Shown here piece by piece: positions 1-12,102 of a DNA stretch of 64,000 bases. Within the stretch, counting starts at the first letter, position 1. Each line of letters opens with the position of its first letter. A model generated the notes under the pieces. The model was not told the origin of the DNA and did no database searches. It worked only from the letters and a program-made list of their open reading frames with translations. Both the position numbers and the translations under genes were made by a program. Origin of the DNA: Dacryopinax spathularia (lineage: Eukaryota > Basidiomycota > Dacrymycetes > Dacrymycetales > Dacrymycetaceae); contig JBBPFI010000011.1 of NCBI GenBank assembly GCA_037974965.1, forward strand, positions 124,001-188,000, in the 5' to 3' direction.

Positions 1-2997
1 TGTCAAGCTTTCCGTTGCTTTGGGGAGCTTGGATGTACTTGCCTTCTTTCGAGGGGACGGGGGTTGAATTGGGCGCGTGCTCCGCACAATCGTACCATCC
101 GGGGCAGTCGTACCCTCAAAATCGATTTTCTTGAGACGAGTAGATTCTGCGGACGCTTGAGTCGATGCTTGGGCAGAGGGTAGTGGGCTTGGCCGATCAG
201 ACAAGAGGCTATTACGAAGCCGTTCGGCAAGGTCTGCAGAGTTCACGGATGGGGAAATTTCAGGTGGGACCAAGACCTTCGCCGCTTGACCAAGCTTTGT
301 ATTCACATGCGAATCATCGCCTGGGAAAAGTCCATCAGGGTCAGGCCACCGGTCCTTGTCTTGGTCCATCCGAGCCGGTTCTTCATTGCCAAAATCTTCA
401 TGGGTATTGCGGGAATCCACGTTAGCAAGGGGAAGTCGCGCCATTCTACTCGGCGTCTGTGGAGTATGCTGGAAGTCCTCGCCGAAAGTGTCAATGTCGA
501 GCGAAGGCAGAGTACGCATCCTGTGAATCCAGGCCTGCGGAGACAAACTGGTCTGTTCGAGTCCGCATGTGGATCGACCGGAAGCGTTCGTCTGTGCTAG
601 CGTTTCCACTGGAAGCGTGATGGGTGACCAGGTCGGCGACGAGCCCCAGCCGTCCTTCTGCGCCTCCGCGCCAAGCACGGAATCGGGCGAGCCGTGTAGA
701 CCGCCGTGATGGACTTTGCTTGCACTCAGTAACCCGGTGTCACTGTCGCTTTCTGATGCATGGGCCGAAGCAGCGGACCCATCTTCACTGAGTGCTCCTT
801 GAGCATGGAGACGATCGAGACGATCTCCCGTATGGTTCAGGTCCTGCTCGTGTATGGCCCCTCGACCTGCGTGTTGGCGTGTAGCATGTGAGGCAGCGTT
901 GTCTTCACTCTCTCCTTCATCGTCATCCGTGCCTTTCGCTTTCAGTCGTTGGATCAAGGATCCCACATAGCGGGAAGGCTTTCGGTTTTTGGCAACGGTG
1001 GCACCGCTAGCTTTCCTATCGTTCGATGAGCGACTGGCTTCCGAGCAAGCAGCCATGGAAACAATATCTACGCACAGACTATTGGCGAACAGCTGGTCCA
1101 TGATCCATTTGTACTTTTTCGGGAAGGCCTCCGAAAATTCCTTGATATTTGACAGATGATCTTCATATATCGGTGCCCACATTTGTGCCGTGAACTTGTG
1201 CACCGTTCCGCTTTTCTTCTCTCCACTTGCCCACTGCTGAAGAGCACAATGTATCTATAATTAGTCAGCCTCATTATCCATATATCTCCATGATCAGTTC
1301 TCACCGCGGTAACAACGAGGGCAAGGAGGGGCGGCCGGCCTTGGCAAAATACCCCTTTGAAAACGACTCCATCGCTTCTGCGGTCTTTGAAGAACGCGCT
1401 CGTATACACCGCTTGAATCATGGGGTGTTCGAAGATCTTCACGGGCTCTGAGCTCTGGAGAGGGTCAGTAATGTCTAATGCGGGACTAATAGACTCACCC
1501 AAAGATCTGCGTATACGAACATGGACTCGTCGATCAAGTCCTCGATTGCGCTTGCAATAGCTTCAGCTCCCCTTGAGAAGGGCAGCTTGTAATGCTCCAA
1601 TAGCAAGTCGGAAGCAGCTGTCTTCACTTCACCGCGAAGCTGCGCCTGTCGTTGGCATATCTAAGGAGACATTAGAATACTGATGAAATGTTATGACTAG
1701 ATAAACCTACAATGTCCTGGAGTTGTCGTGCATACGGCGGATCCGACTTGAAGCGATTTACATAGTATTCTGTCTCCAAACCAAGCTCCCGGCTGGATGA
1801 CTTCGTCGCCTTCCGTGCCCATTGCGTACTGATGAGAGGTTTGGGAAACCCGTGGCAGTTCGCTATCATAACACGAAACTTCTTGTTGGCGTGGAAGGCC
1901 AGAGACTTGGAAGTTGGCGAGAGTTCACACATCCGATAATGTTCCCCGGAAGATTTCCCATTGACTGTTCTTGGGGACGAAACTGTTTGGTTTCGGGCGA
2001 GTGCTCTCCGCCTCTCCGGATCTCTAATCCGGGGTTTGTGCCTCATGGTGTCGGGCGTGCGTACAGCGAACTGTTCCGAGTGCACTTAGCATCATCTAGC
2101 ACTGATGTAAGCTGCAACAAGATGGCGCACCTGGATCTTGTCAAGCTCATCTCTGTTTTGACTGCCTCGCTCGCCCCGGCGCTGATGACCAGCCCTTCCA
2201 TCTTGTCCTGCCCGTTTGGTACTGCCTGCACAATGCGGTGTCGTGAGGGCGTGGCTGCGGGGGATTGGGTTACGACGCACCTTTGTCAAATTCCCTCGCA
2301 CGGTTTTTCGATGGATGCCTTCCGGACGCGCTCCTACTACTGTTGAATTGCTGCGGACCCTGAGAAGCCTCGTTGTCGCTCTCTCCGCTGTCATCGGCGT
2401 TGCTCGGACTGAGTCGTCCTCGTCCGCAGATGTTTCGCATGTCCACACGGTTCTTATTCGTATTGCTGACAGCGCCCCTTTCGTCCTGCCTGTATCCGTT
2501 ACGATGCTCTCTGTGCAGGTCCCAGTGGACCTTCCGAGACTTTGGCAGCTTCTTCCGCGGTGCCTGCTTTCCGTCGTCCGATTCTGGCGTCGAAGAGCGT
2601 TCTTGTTCGTCCAAATCTTCATCGCTCTCGTCTTCACCAGCTTGGCGGTCTCGATTCGTCTTTCTTGCAGGTCTCACGGGCGACTCATCCATCTCTCCGA
2701 ACACCAAGAAGTCTAGCAATGCATCAGCCATTTAGTCGGTCGGCACTTCTGCAGATGCGTACCGGGGTTCCTCTCGACCTCCGTGGGGCTGCTCTCCTCG
2801 CCGGAGCCATACTCGTTCGGCGAGTCAACTTCGGCTTGAACAATGAGCGTGGAGCTCTTGGGAAGCGAATGTAGAGAAGACGTACCACTGTCGTCTTCCG
2901 TTCGCAGCCATCCATCCGTCCGTCCACGATACCCGACTGCAGCCCGCTTCCCCTCCCGAGCTTTGTCTTGCTCGCGGGATGCCTTGTAACGCACCAT
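1..2997 (-). CDS. DUF6532 domain protein A (partial, runs off the left edge)
   Basis: Function unknown; it belongs to the basidiomycete DUF6532 family. Eight exons join in phase: 2997-2886, 2834-2763, 2712-2281, 2225-2131, 2070-1711, 1660-1499, 1454-1305 and 1254 to beyond base 1, giving 879 visible residues. The N-terminal third is charged and low-complexity (Arg, Glu, Ser). The DUF6532 region lies at about residues 290-500, with family-like stretches such as FRVMIANCHGFPKP, FEHPMIQAVYTSAFF, LLALVVTA and ALQQWASGEK. After it comes a long acidic, Ser/Thr-rich tail still open at the window edge. The start is ATG 2997, the first in-frame ATG of the exon; the frame upstream of it offers only a TTG. 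The next gene on the same strand is a paralogue. The family assignment is from recall of motifs, not a search. Confidence 0.7.
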
Positions 2998-4083
2998 GTG
3001 GTGTGATCTCTTCGTCAAACAATCTTGATGGGGCGATAGGTGGAGAGCGGAAAAGGATCCTTCGGAATTGGTGGCTTATATTCCGGGCGAAGAACGTCTG
3101 CTGGCAGCATGATCAGCTGGAAGGACGCGAGGCCCGATAAGGACATGCCTTCAATAAGCCTCTGCCCAAGACACATGCAGCGCTGGCACGGGAAGAATGA
3201 GCACTTTGGTGCGGCAGAGCGAGCTGTTTTGAGCGGCGTGGGGTCTGTCAAAGTCTGGGCTAGTCTGGCAGAATACCTCCGCATCTGGCACGGTCTGCAC
3301 CTGTACAGCGTTTCAGCCACTCACTGCGACACTTACCAACGGTATGCGATCTTCTGACATTGCAATATTGTCTGCAGCAGGACTTTTCTCTGTTGCTGAC
3401 GATATAACGAAGTGCAGGATGGAGTGCCAGATGGATTGCAAGATGGAGTCGACGGGAAACATCCAGGTCGATTCATACATCATTGCGAAGTAAGCCCACA
3501 ACTTTTTGTTAGGTCAGAAAGACTTATTCACGTGGCGGCAAGACAACAGCGTTGCATGATCGCTTGGGCGGAACCCCTTCTTCATCAACTCACGGCAAGT
3601 GGACATGGCGGACAACGTACAGTGCCGATACATGTCATTTCGGTTCTATGACTGGCTCACCGCCCTTCTCAAGACCCGCCAAGAGCAAGATGACTACCTG
3701 ACAGACGATGGGGCTGACGTGGTCGCCGCGGTTTTACATCTTTATCATTTCGCTCCCAAACACTGTTCTCACATGTCTCAGTTACGCTCAGGTGTATATC
3801 AGGCTGAAGGGGATGTGTTGTGCAAGCAACTGGTTTGACCCGATGTCGGGCGGAGAGGTCGGACTGAACCGGATTTCAAACCAAACTGTTCTTGAAGTCG
3901 GAACGTATGTAACCTCCAACGCGTACACAAAGTTCATTGTTGATTCCAGCTACAGTACCATTACTTGTTGCTACATACCAGAGCGGGAAAGGGAGGAATT
4001 CCGAGTAGATGGTGTGTAGATAGTATTGAGGTTCGCCATGCAGCCGCATGCCATGCCATGATGCCCCTGTGAAAAGAAACCTT
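2998..4083. other. Interval between the two DUF6532 genes, nothing secure
   Basis: This is 1.1 kb of promoter-side sequence for gene A and 3' flank for gene B. Short frames occur on both strands. A plus-strand frame at 3599-3838 ends in a stretch loosely like the end of a fungal BTB domain (LHLYHFAP, then GVYQAEGD). It lacks the rest of such a domain, so I do not call a gene. Confidence 0.4.
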
Positions 4084-6136
4084 CTAATTGCAATCATCAT
4101 CCGCCAATTTCAGCTTAAACTTGCGAGGCGTGGCAGCCGTGGCGTCCGAGGGCAATGTTGCCTGGCGTCGCAATCGCAGAAATCGAGCACTGCAAGCGAC
4201 TTAGTAGACCCAAGCATCGCACAACGCAGCACGTACGTGTACTCCTTCGTCAGAGACCGCCTCATTGTCTCGTACTCGAGGGGCCTCCGAGCTTCATAGT
4301 CCTCCAGTTGTGCGATGACATCGGCGTAAGTTGTGATATTATCGTCATCGTCTTCCTTGAAATTCTTCATGATGAAAGTGCCGGATTCGTAACATGAGAA
4401 TCCGTGATAGAGCTGTTTCCATTGTTAGGACTGCCATAGAGACCTGAATGCTCACAGTACCCCTGTTACGGCAGCAGCAATCAAGCGGGGCGATATGCAG
4501 GAGAATAGATCAGGATGCCTCGTAGGGTCATCAGAATCTCCAGGTAGCATGTACGCCGCCAGCTTTGCACAGAGTTCAGCGACTGCTGGATGCAGGAATG
4601 GCCCCTTCGCAGGGAAGTCCTTCTATATTGAAAGCGTCAGCATCAATACTTAGGTTGGAGGGAACTAGGGTGCACCTTCAGGTGGTCAAAATCGCGATAT
4701 ATAAAGTGCAGATCGCCCCTCAAGTTAGAAAATGCCTCTTTGGACAAGTTCCTGCGGTAGTCCAGCTGCTCTGCGAGCTCTGCCTTCGCTTTCTTCGTCC
4801 TCGCGGTATGCCAAGCATTTTCGAGAGCAATCGTCTCATCGGACAGTTTGACCGCATCTCGATATTCTGAACGGATAACTTGAAGAGCCTTCGTTTTCAG
4901 CATACCGCGCGCCGAAGTGACAGTACGCTTAATCTGATGAAGTTTAGGAGCATCTTGACCCGTCGCCAAAGCCACTCACCAGAGCGTGCTGTCCCGGATA
5001 TACGCCGAAGTCGATTTCGGGTGCATCGTGATTTCCCAGTTTGGCCTGCCGATTCGCTTCGACCCTACAGTGCTCGACTGCTTTCGAGAGCTCCGGTGCG
5101 GAAGGATATAAATGCTTGACGAAGAGATACATCCGAATTTGTCTAATCGCGATTTCGAGTACGTTCCGCATTTCAGGATGGTAGCTTGCTAGATTTTTGG
5201 CCTTCTTGTCATTCGGCAAAATCGGCCAGATAAGCCATGGACCACTTTCGGGCGGAGAATCTTGGGATACAAGGACTTCGGAACAGGGGACCGGGGCCCG
5301 ATATGGTGAGCATTCCTGATGGATTGCCGGTAGGGTTGCCACGGGCACTAGGCGGTATTTGTCGGCGATGGGTACCGCGGGCGATCGCACCGTGTTTGGT
5401 GTTGAGGGTTGATCAGGATCTTGTAAGGCCAGGCGTCGTCGTTTTGGTCCGGGTGGCAATGTTTGTTCCCACCCTTCCTCGTACTCGTTCTGCTGCGTAA
5501 GAACGTAAGTCTGAGAACTGAAGACGGTGAGGTTAATATACCCTAGCCCGTGGCACATGAGCATTTCCGTAGACATGGTGAGCATGACCAGTCTGAGTTG
5601 GATATTCCTTCCTCTTGGAGCTATATTGAGAGATCGCCGCATAACTAGCGTAGAGTGCCGGCTCCGAAGACGACAGTGCACTGCTACTCAGAAGGCGAGG
5701 TCTACCCGGCAGTGGTTCTGGGCTCCGCGTTGTGGAGGATCGGTCCATGGGACTTTCGCCTCGGTCCTGCGTACTAGCCTTTGCCCATACTCAGTTGAAA
5801 TGAATCGGGTCGCAGGTGGAAACTTACCGTAGAAGTGCTTATAGCAGGCGACCCTGATATAAATCAGAAGACGAACTTGATTTCGAACCAAGAACTGACC
5901 ATACCATGATCGTTAGCTCCAGGGTGCGAATTTGGTGCCTCGTTCCTCGTTTTGTTTGAAGGGAGACCATCTTCAGTTGGCAAAATGAGCACACACGGAT
6001 CGAGGCGCCCACAATCGTAAGCGATCTCTTTCTCGAATTCCGCGGGCGGCGGGAGCTCAGTTTGCAAGGTCTGGAAGGTCGGTCATACGCCCTAGATGCA
6101 CAAACAATTGCTGACCTTGTAGAAGGGACCGTCCAT
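4084..6136 (-). CDS. DUF6532 domain protein B
   Basis: Function unknown; a second DUF6532 family member next to gene A on the same strand. Nine exons close in phase: 6136-6116, 6070-5905, 5853-5828, 5766-5557, 5510-4980, 4933-4676, 4622-4461, 4412-4237 and 4189-4084, for 551 residues. The N-terminal half is Ser/Pro-rich. From about residue 245 the domain follows: ASYHPEMRNVLEIAIRQI, then a charged helical stretch, then GPFLHPAVAELCAKLAAYM, ISPRLIAAAVTG and LYHGFSCYESGTF, which are family-like. It ends in a basic segment RKFKLKLADDDCN. The ATG at 6136 is provisional. The same frame stays open upstream to about 6208 (DFYLSIGCAS), so another 5' exon is likely. Confidence 0.68.
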
Positions 6137-6986
6137 AGATGCACAGCCAATGGAGAGATAGAAGTCGATGGTTAACAGCGGATTTGGAGATGCTTTTCAA
6201 TCGAGGCGTGCGCCGCACAACGCTGGCTCAGAGTATGCTGGAACGACACGCTACGCCATACTCATCAGCATCGCGTCACACATGCGGAGGCTCCCACTTG
6301 CCTGCGGCTTAGTTAGCGGGGCACCCTCCGCCAATGAGCAATCGTACTCCAGATACGCAGAGACAATGTTGTGAAGCAGTAAAGGCTGGCGCAGTCGCTG
6401 ATCGCCACAGATACGTATGAAACGAACTTGAAGAGGTAGCAGACTAGATGGAATGGGCCAGGATTTCGCCAGAGCTAGCGCGCGCTCGCGCGGAGGCAAG
6501 AGGTTCAGCCACCGACCGGCAGCGCTCGGCATGGTACCGCGGAGCGCGCGGGGAAACGAGGAAGCGGAAGCGCTCAAATGCGGCTGATGTTCAATTTCGA
6601 ACGCTTTCAACTGGGAAAACGATAGCCAGATGGCGGTTAACAACATTAACGTGCAGCTCGTAGGTCCGGCAGCCCAGGGGAATCTGTTTTGAAGCGCATC
6701 TGTCAAACCTGAGGCCACGGAGACCCACTTTAGTCTCGCCATAGCACTCCCATAGTAGAGCCCGGCACTCCATAGAAGCAAAGGGTCCAGCATAGAAGGC
6801 ACCGCCACTATGGACCCCGTATAGGGAGTTCTGAGGACCCCACTATACGTAGCACTTGGGTTTTACCGATGAACCGCGGACGTCATTCTCCTGGTCCCAA
6901 GGAGCATTTATCAACCTCCTCCTCTCTCTCTCTTTGAATATACGCTAGCAAGGTCGTACTCTCTTCATCTATACCCAGATGCATTC
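6137..6986. other. Unassigned interval, possible missed exons
   Basis: A minus-strand frame is open from about 6796 to 6251 (starting MLDPLLLWSAGLYYG). It contains a textbook GC-AG donor (CAG then gcaagt at about 6313) that could splice to an acceptor near 6246, but the joined frame stops soon after. I recognise no domain. It may hold upstream exons of DUF6532 protein B, or an old gene. Confidence 0.3.
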
Positions 6987-7808
6987 ATGACAACGTGTCT
7001 TCCACTGGAACTGGAACATCTATACGCCTGTTCGCTGTATCATGTTTCTCGACCGATAACACGCCGTAACCCTTTCGCGTTGGTCGCGCGATTACAAAGC
7101 TCCACAACGACCGCGTCTACACCATCAACGACGATCTTACATCCTCCGCAACCACCAGGATCCGTACACCGATGGCGAGGCGGTTTGAATCTCGGAGCGT
7201 ATCCGCAAGTGATCGATCCGAACGACGCGCATTCGACCCACAACCCGAATGCCCACATCTCCTTGGCTTCTCCGCCCGCGTTCACGTCATTCCAGGATAC
7301 TCCGAAACCGGGAGATGTACCCCTCGTCAAGGATCCACCTCCGGCACAACTGGGTTATGTGCCGACCCCGGGACAAGGATTCAAGCTGCCGCCGAAGAGG
7401 GTGTTCAAGGGGATCGAGTTGCCGGAGAGACCAAAACCCCCAGCTAGCGATGGTGAGCATCATCAACCTGCTTCTCTTGATCCTCGCTGACAACCTGTGG
7501 CGGGAATAGAATGCTGCATGGGCGGATGTGCAGTCTGCGTGTACGATCTCTACGGCGACGCTCTTGAAGCTTATCATGCCGACCTCGCGCTCGCGCGGGA
7601 GAAGCTAAGTGCTGCCGGGGTACCGGAAGAGGAATGGCCAGATGATGTCGCCGCGGCTGGCTCCGATGGCAAGAGCGCAGGGAAGAAAGCGAAAGAGGCG
7701 GTGGACGATGAGATTAGTAGGCTCGATGTTAGCCTGAAGGCGTTCTTGGCCATGGAGCGGGCGCTGAAGAAGAAGAGAGTTGGCGAGAGCGAAGGCAGAG
7801 CTGGATGA
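6987..7808 (+). CDS. Oxidoreductase-like domain protein (OXLD1-like, probably mitochondrial)
   Basis: This protein carries the short cysteine-rich oxidoreductase-like N-terminal domain (Pfam Oxidored-like). Two exons, 6987-7452 and 7510-7808, give 254 residues. The diagnostic segment ECCMGGCAVCVYDLYGDA starts at the second exon (about residue 156) and has the expected C-C-x3-C-x2-C spacing. The first ~40 residues are rich in Arg, Ser and Thr with few acids, which fits a mitochondrial presequence, though that is inference. The middle is Pro-rich and the C-terminus a charged helix. The biochemical role of the family is not established. It is followed in the same direction by the cyclin C gene. 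Confidence 0.85.
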
Positions 7809-8206
7809 TTGGCACGTTATGCCGTCGGAACGCTTGCTTACTACCTCCGAGAAGGACGAAAGCACTCATCGGACTTGGCACGATTGAGTATACTGCAACG
7901 ATCGCAACCAATGTCAAACGGTTTCGGCAAGACAGGGCCTCCCTGCTACTGCCAAGCCACAATATTCTCCTTCAGAGCCGCTACAACCCTATCTGTATAA
8001 TCTCGTAATAATATTCATGAGGCAAGGGGGATCGGTAATAAACACAATTGCATCTGCAAACCGGAGTTGCCTGTTGCGCACGGTCACTAGGAAGTCACAT
8101 GCTCGGTCATCCCGAACGTGAGTATGGGGCGCCGGCGCCAATTCCGATCCCCTAGATGTTGTGCTGGCTTGTAATTCGACTCCCACCCACATCACAGCAT
8201 GCATAG
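7809..8206. other. Intergenic, promoter side of cyclin C
   Basis: A 398-bp spacer between two plus-strand genes. I see no repeat, RNA gene or credible reading frame. Confidence 0.5.
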
Positions 8207-9518
8207 ATGACCTCCAATTTCTGGGCGTCTTCCCATTAGTATGTTCATGGATGATTAATGTATGCAGTAGATTTCTGAACCGGGATCTGCATAGCAACCA
8301 CTGGATTATCGACCGGATCACCTTGGGCCTGTCGCGCGAAGATGACCTCAAGTATGCAACCGAAGAGCAGCTTGCTGTCATCAACATCTTCTTCGCCAAC
8401 AGTGCGTCTGCAGCTACATGCTATCGCGTGCTTCGCTAATGGAGATGCATAGTGATCGCTCGGCTGGGACGACGACTTGGTGTACGAGCTCAGGTGGTCG
8501 CAACTGCTATTGTATACTTCAAGCGGTTCTACCTGAAGAACAATATTTGCGAGACCGACCCATATGTCGTCGTTCCTACTTGCCTATACGTGGCTACGAA
8601 GATCGAAGAAGTCCCGTTGCACTTCAAGCCTATTGCTACGGAGACGAAGAACATGTATCAACAAGGTGTGCCTTATCTCCCGTTCCGCGACGCAGGGGCA
8701 ACTGACCATCTGCAGAGTACAATTTGCATACGATGATCAACATGCCTGAGCCACAATCGATCGCTGAGATGGAGTTCTACCTCTTGGAGGACCTCGATTT
8801 CCACCTGATCATGCATCATCCGTACCGGACGTTGATGCAACTATGCGGCGAATCGGATGCTTCCCGCGCGGCGGGCGAGAGCGAGGAGGGTGAGGCGGGA
8901 GATGCGCCTGTAAACGGGATGAGGTTTTGGAGTACAGGCAAGGGGAACCTTCAGTTTGAGGAAGCAGCGAAGAGCCAAGCCTGGTGCGCATATAGTCTTC
9001 CGAGCGTGAACTTAAATAGTGAGACTGACATGGATTACCTTAGGCACATCGTCAACGATACTCTACGCGGCGATTTTGCCCTGCTGTACCACCCACATCT
9101 CATTGCGATCGCCGCCATCTTTCTGACTCTGGTTCTGGATGACGAGTGTCGTGCCCGCCTTGACCAGACCGACGCGCCCGCAAGAGGTTATGCCACGCGC
9201 TCAAAGGAACGATCAGATCCACCACCCAACCCAATCGATTTCCTCGCTTCCCTGAACGTCTCATACAGCACCATCGCGCAGATCGTACAAGAGATCATCT
9301 CGCTCTGGACGCTCTGGGGCCGTCATCAAGTAGGGGAGGCGGATGCGGACAAGAAGGGCCTGCAGATGCTGCGGTCGGATCCTACGGGCATGACGGATGA
9401 GGACGTTATACGCAAGTTGCAGGAAATGCATAGGGCTCGGAAGAGGGACGAGGCGAATGGTGTCCCGAGCAGGCTGTTCGAGAAGCCCAGGCCGCCGAAG
9501 CCCGTAAAGAAGCAGTGA
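8207..9518 (+). CDS. SSN8: Cyclin C, Mediator kinase-module cyclin
   Basis: Cyclin C partners the Cdk8/Ssn3 kinase in the Mediator kinase module and regulates RNA polymerase II transcription. Four exons close in phase: 8207-8238, 8295-8401, 8453-8665 and 8716-9518 (384 residues). The small first exon encodes MTSNFWASSHY, the conserved family N-terminus, which fixes the start although it is only 32 nt. The cyclin box follows: HWIIDRITLG, FFANMIARLGRRLGVRAQVV, AIVYFKRFYL, then PYVVVPTCLYVATKIEE and FYLLEDLDFHLIMHHPYR. A frame-neutral 36-nt stretch at about 8982-9017 has splice-like ends and could be a cryptic mini-intron; I left it in. The C-terminus is basic. Confidence 0.93.
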
Positions 9519-9784
9519 CCTTGTTATACCATTAGGTATATCATACCTTTCGGACTGTACAACATAGATACAGAATTGTAACTGTAAAATCGGTTTACTT
9601 CTCGTGAGTACAATGACTACGACTCGGACCCGCGGTCAGCTATGGGAGCACAGTGTGAAACGCCTTGCCCCCACGTTTGCCCCAATCAACTCCCAAAAGC
9701 CTCCGTGACCGGCCGCGCCGCTTTGCTCTCTACAACCACATCAACCATTTGGCAACAACCCTTGCGAGCGTCAAATCCACCAAC

Positions 9785-11338
9785 ATGACCACCAAACGTA
9801 TTTACATCGGCAGTAAGTCGACATGCTTTGCGCACTGAATGGGACTAAGAAGCACTTAGAAATGCCGCGCGACGCCATGAGGCAGGACATCGAGAAGTTT
9901 TTCGAAGGCTACGGGCGCATCCAGGACATCAGGATCATGAACGGCTTCGGCTTTGTTGAGTTTGACAATGCCAAGGATGCTGAGGATGTTGTTGCCAACT
10001 TCCAGGGGAGGAAGCTGCTTGGCGAGTCGTGCGTTCTGTCCTGTTGAAGGCCAGGAAAGGGGGTTGACTTCGTACAAGTATTATCATCGAGCTGGCCAAA
10101 GAGGGTCGGAGGGGTGGTGGTGGAGGCTTCGAAGACAGGGGCCCGTGAGTCATTCACAGTCACGCTCGGTTGGAGTGATGCTCATCGTTCTTAGCAGTCG
10201 CCCATTCACCAGGAGGCCCGGATACAGGATCCTCGTCCACGGCATTTCTCGTGATACCAGCTGGCAGGTACGGACCACTCCCCTGCTCGGATGCGTTGGA
10301 CCACGGATATTCCGGCCATATGTGACACTGGTTCCTGGATAATGCGCTCGCCGTGCTGCGAGCACTACGGCCGCACATCAGGGACAACCCACCTTCTGCA
10401 TAATACCTCTATCGGAGATGCTTGCATCGGAGACATTGATGGATGGCCACCGCTTTTTACCTGGTCTCATATCTGGACTTCCTCCTTCCGGACCATATGG
10501 ACCCTTATGGCATCCCCGTTCCCTCACCTTTGGCTCGGTTCGCACTTGGATTGGAACCTTGATTTACGCCGTCTTGGCCTCCTAGGACCTCAAGGACTTT
10601 GGCCGCGAAGCTGGCGCGGTCACCTTCTCCGACATCGACAGGGACAACCCGGGCGAGGGGTGAGTTGCATCCACTGCACTTCTAGCCAAATTCTGATCCG
10701 TGGTGGTGCGGCAGTATCCTCGAATATCTCACTCCTGAGGATCAGGAGAATGCTCTTCGCATTCTGAATAACAGGGATCTTCGTGGCACTACTGTCCGCG
10801 TGACGCGTGGTGAAGTATGTTCCCGGAGCACCATCGTCGCACACATGCTCATATTTGCCATTAGGGTGGACTCGGTGGCTCTGGTATGGACTACAGCCGC
10901 GACAAGGAGTTCAGCAGGCGCGATAGGTCTCGCTCTCCTGGAAGGAGGGACCCCTACGAAAGGCGGCGGTCTCCTCCTCCCAGGAGGGATTATGACGAGC
11001 GTCCGAGGTACGACGACCGCGACCGCCGCGATACTGGACGCGACCGCTACGCGGACGCTCCTCCCCGCCGCGGTGATGAAGATCGGTACGCCGAGAGGCC
11101 GCCCCGCTACGAGGACCGCCCCAGGTACGACGATCGGGACAGGCGTGAAAGTGCAAGGAATGGCGATGCTCGCGATGCTCGTGATGCTCGTGATGCGCGT
11201 GATACTCGTGGAGGCTACGAAGAGCGCGGCAGATACGACGACCGCCCGGCTCGTGGAGGTTACCCGGAGGACGATAGGCCGCCCAGGCGCGATGACAGGG
11301 ACAGCCGCCGGGATACTGGCCGTGATGGTAGGTGGTAG
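9785..11338 (+). CDS. SR-type splicing factor with two RRMs (Srp2-like)
   Basis: An RNA-binding protein of the SR family, expected to act in pre-mRNA splicing in the nucleus. Seven exons: 9785-9812, 9860-10028, 10079-10144, 10195-10267, 10586-10659, 10715-10814 and 10865-11338. RRM1 starts at once (RIYIG as RNP2, GFGFVEF as RNP1, residues ~5-75). A short Gly/Arg linker follows, then a second RRM-like domain (YRILVHGISRDTSWQDLKDF) whose RNP1 is degenerate (GILEYL). The last ~155 residues are an RS/RD-rich tail with PRYDDRDRR-type repeats and a DAR repeat. The intron between RRM2 exons is 318 nt, about five times its neighbours. The acceptor of the fourth exon could be 10195 or 10198. Confidence 0.9.
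11165..11209 (+). repeat. Five 9-bp tandem repeats in the SR tail
   Basis: Five in-frame copies of a GATGCTCGT-type unit encode DARDARDARDARDTR within the RS/RD tail. The copies differ at one or two bases, so the array is short but slippage-prone. Confidence 0.85.
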
Positions 11339-12102
11339 TGCGCTTAGCCGACCTGTGAGCGGTAGTCTCGAGTATTGCTTTGCTAACACGATGTTCTGTT
11401 TCCTAAAGTCCCGGCTCCGCTCTGAAAATACTGTGGAATTGCCTGAGAAGCCGCTAGGCTGGTTGGATCGTTCTATGCCCTGCCCTCCGTCTGGATAACG
11501 TAGGAGATAAAGGTAAGGCGTGGAGAACCGGCCTGGCTCCTCTATGGCTTTCATGGCTGGTCTCCTCTGTCGATCCGTATGGTCACCCTCCAACTTGGTC
11601 ACAACTCCCATGGTTGCTTGTCCGTATGTACTCCCTTTTCTTGCCTCTTGGCTTTACCTGTGCGATCATCCCGACATCACCTACACCCCCTCTGTGCTGC
11701 CAGGGTTGCCAATGCAACTAGCCAGCTTTGCAACACTCAGCTTTCCCATCGTAAACCTTCCTCGTAGACTACTTGAAATATATATTCCTTGTTCCATCCC
11801 GGTAGCCCTCAATGGGTATACCATGCGATGCGCAAATCCGAAGGCAGAGCCAAGCCTTCCCAGTTGGTCCCTTAAGAAGTTCAGACTCCGCTTGGTGGAG
11901 TGACGTCAGCTGCGCACCCTTTCCGCGTCCGCCGTCAGTCCGCGAACATCCGCCTTCGCCGCCCGCATCTGCTCAACCACTTCTTGAACGAAACCATCAC
12001 TATATAATCGCTTGTTGATAATCGCTCGTATTAACCAAATATCTCATTGTCTACTATCCGCCCATCAACCTCGTCACCAAAACAACCCTCAATACAACCA
12101 AG
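11339..12102. other. Intergenic between SR factor and PMP3
   Basis: It holds the 3' UTR of the SR gene and the promoter of PMP3. Frames at 11520-11903 are short and have no recognisable content. Pyrimidine-rich sequence with CCATC and CACC tracts precedes the PMP3 start. Confidence 0.5.

Noticed and set aside
3599-3838. Possible BTB-domain remnant
   Set aside because: Only a loose likeness over ~35 residues; the diagnostic first half of the domain is not found nearby.
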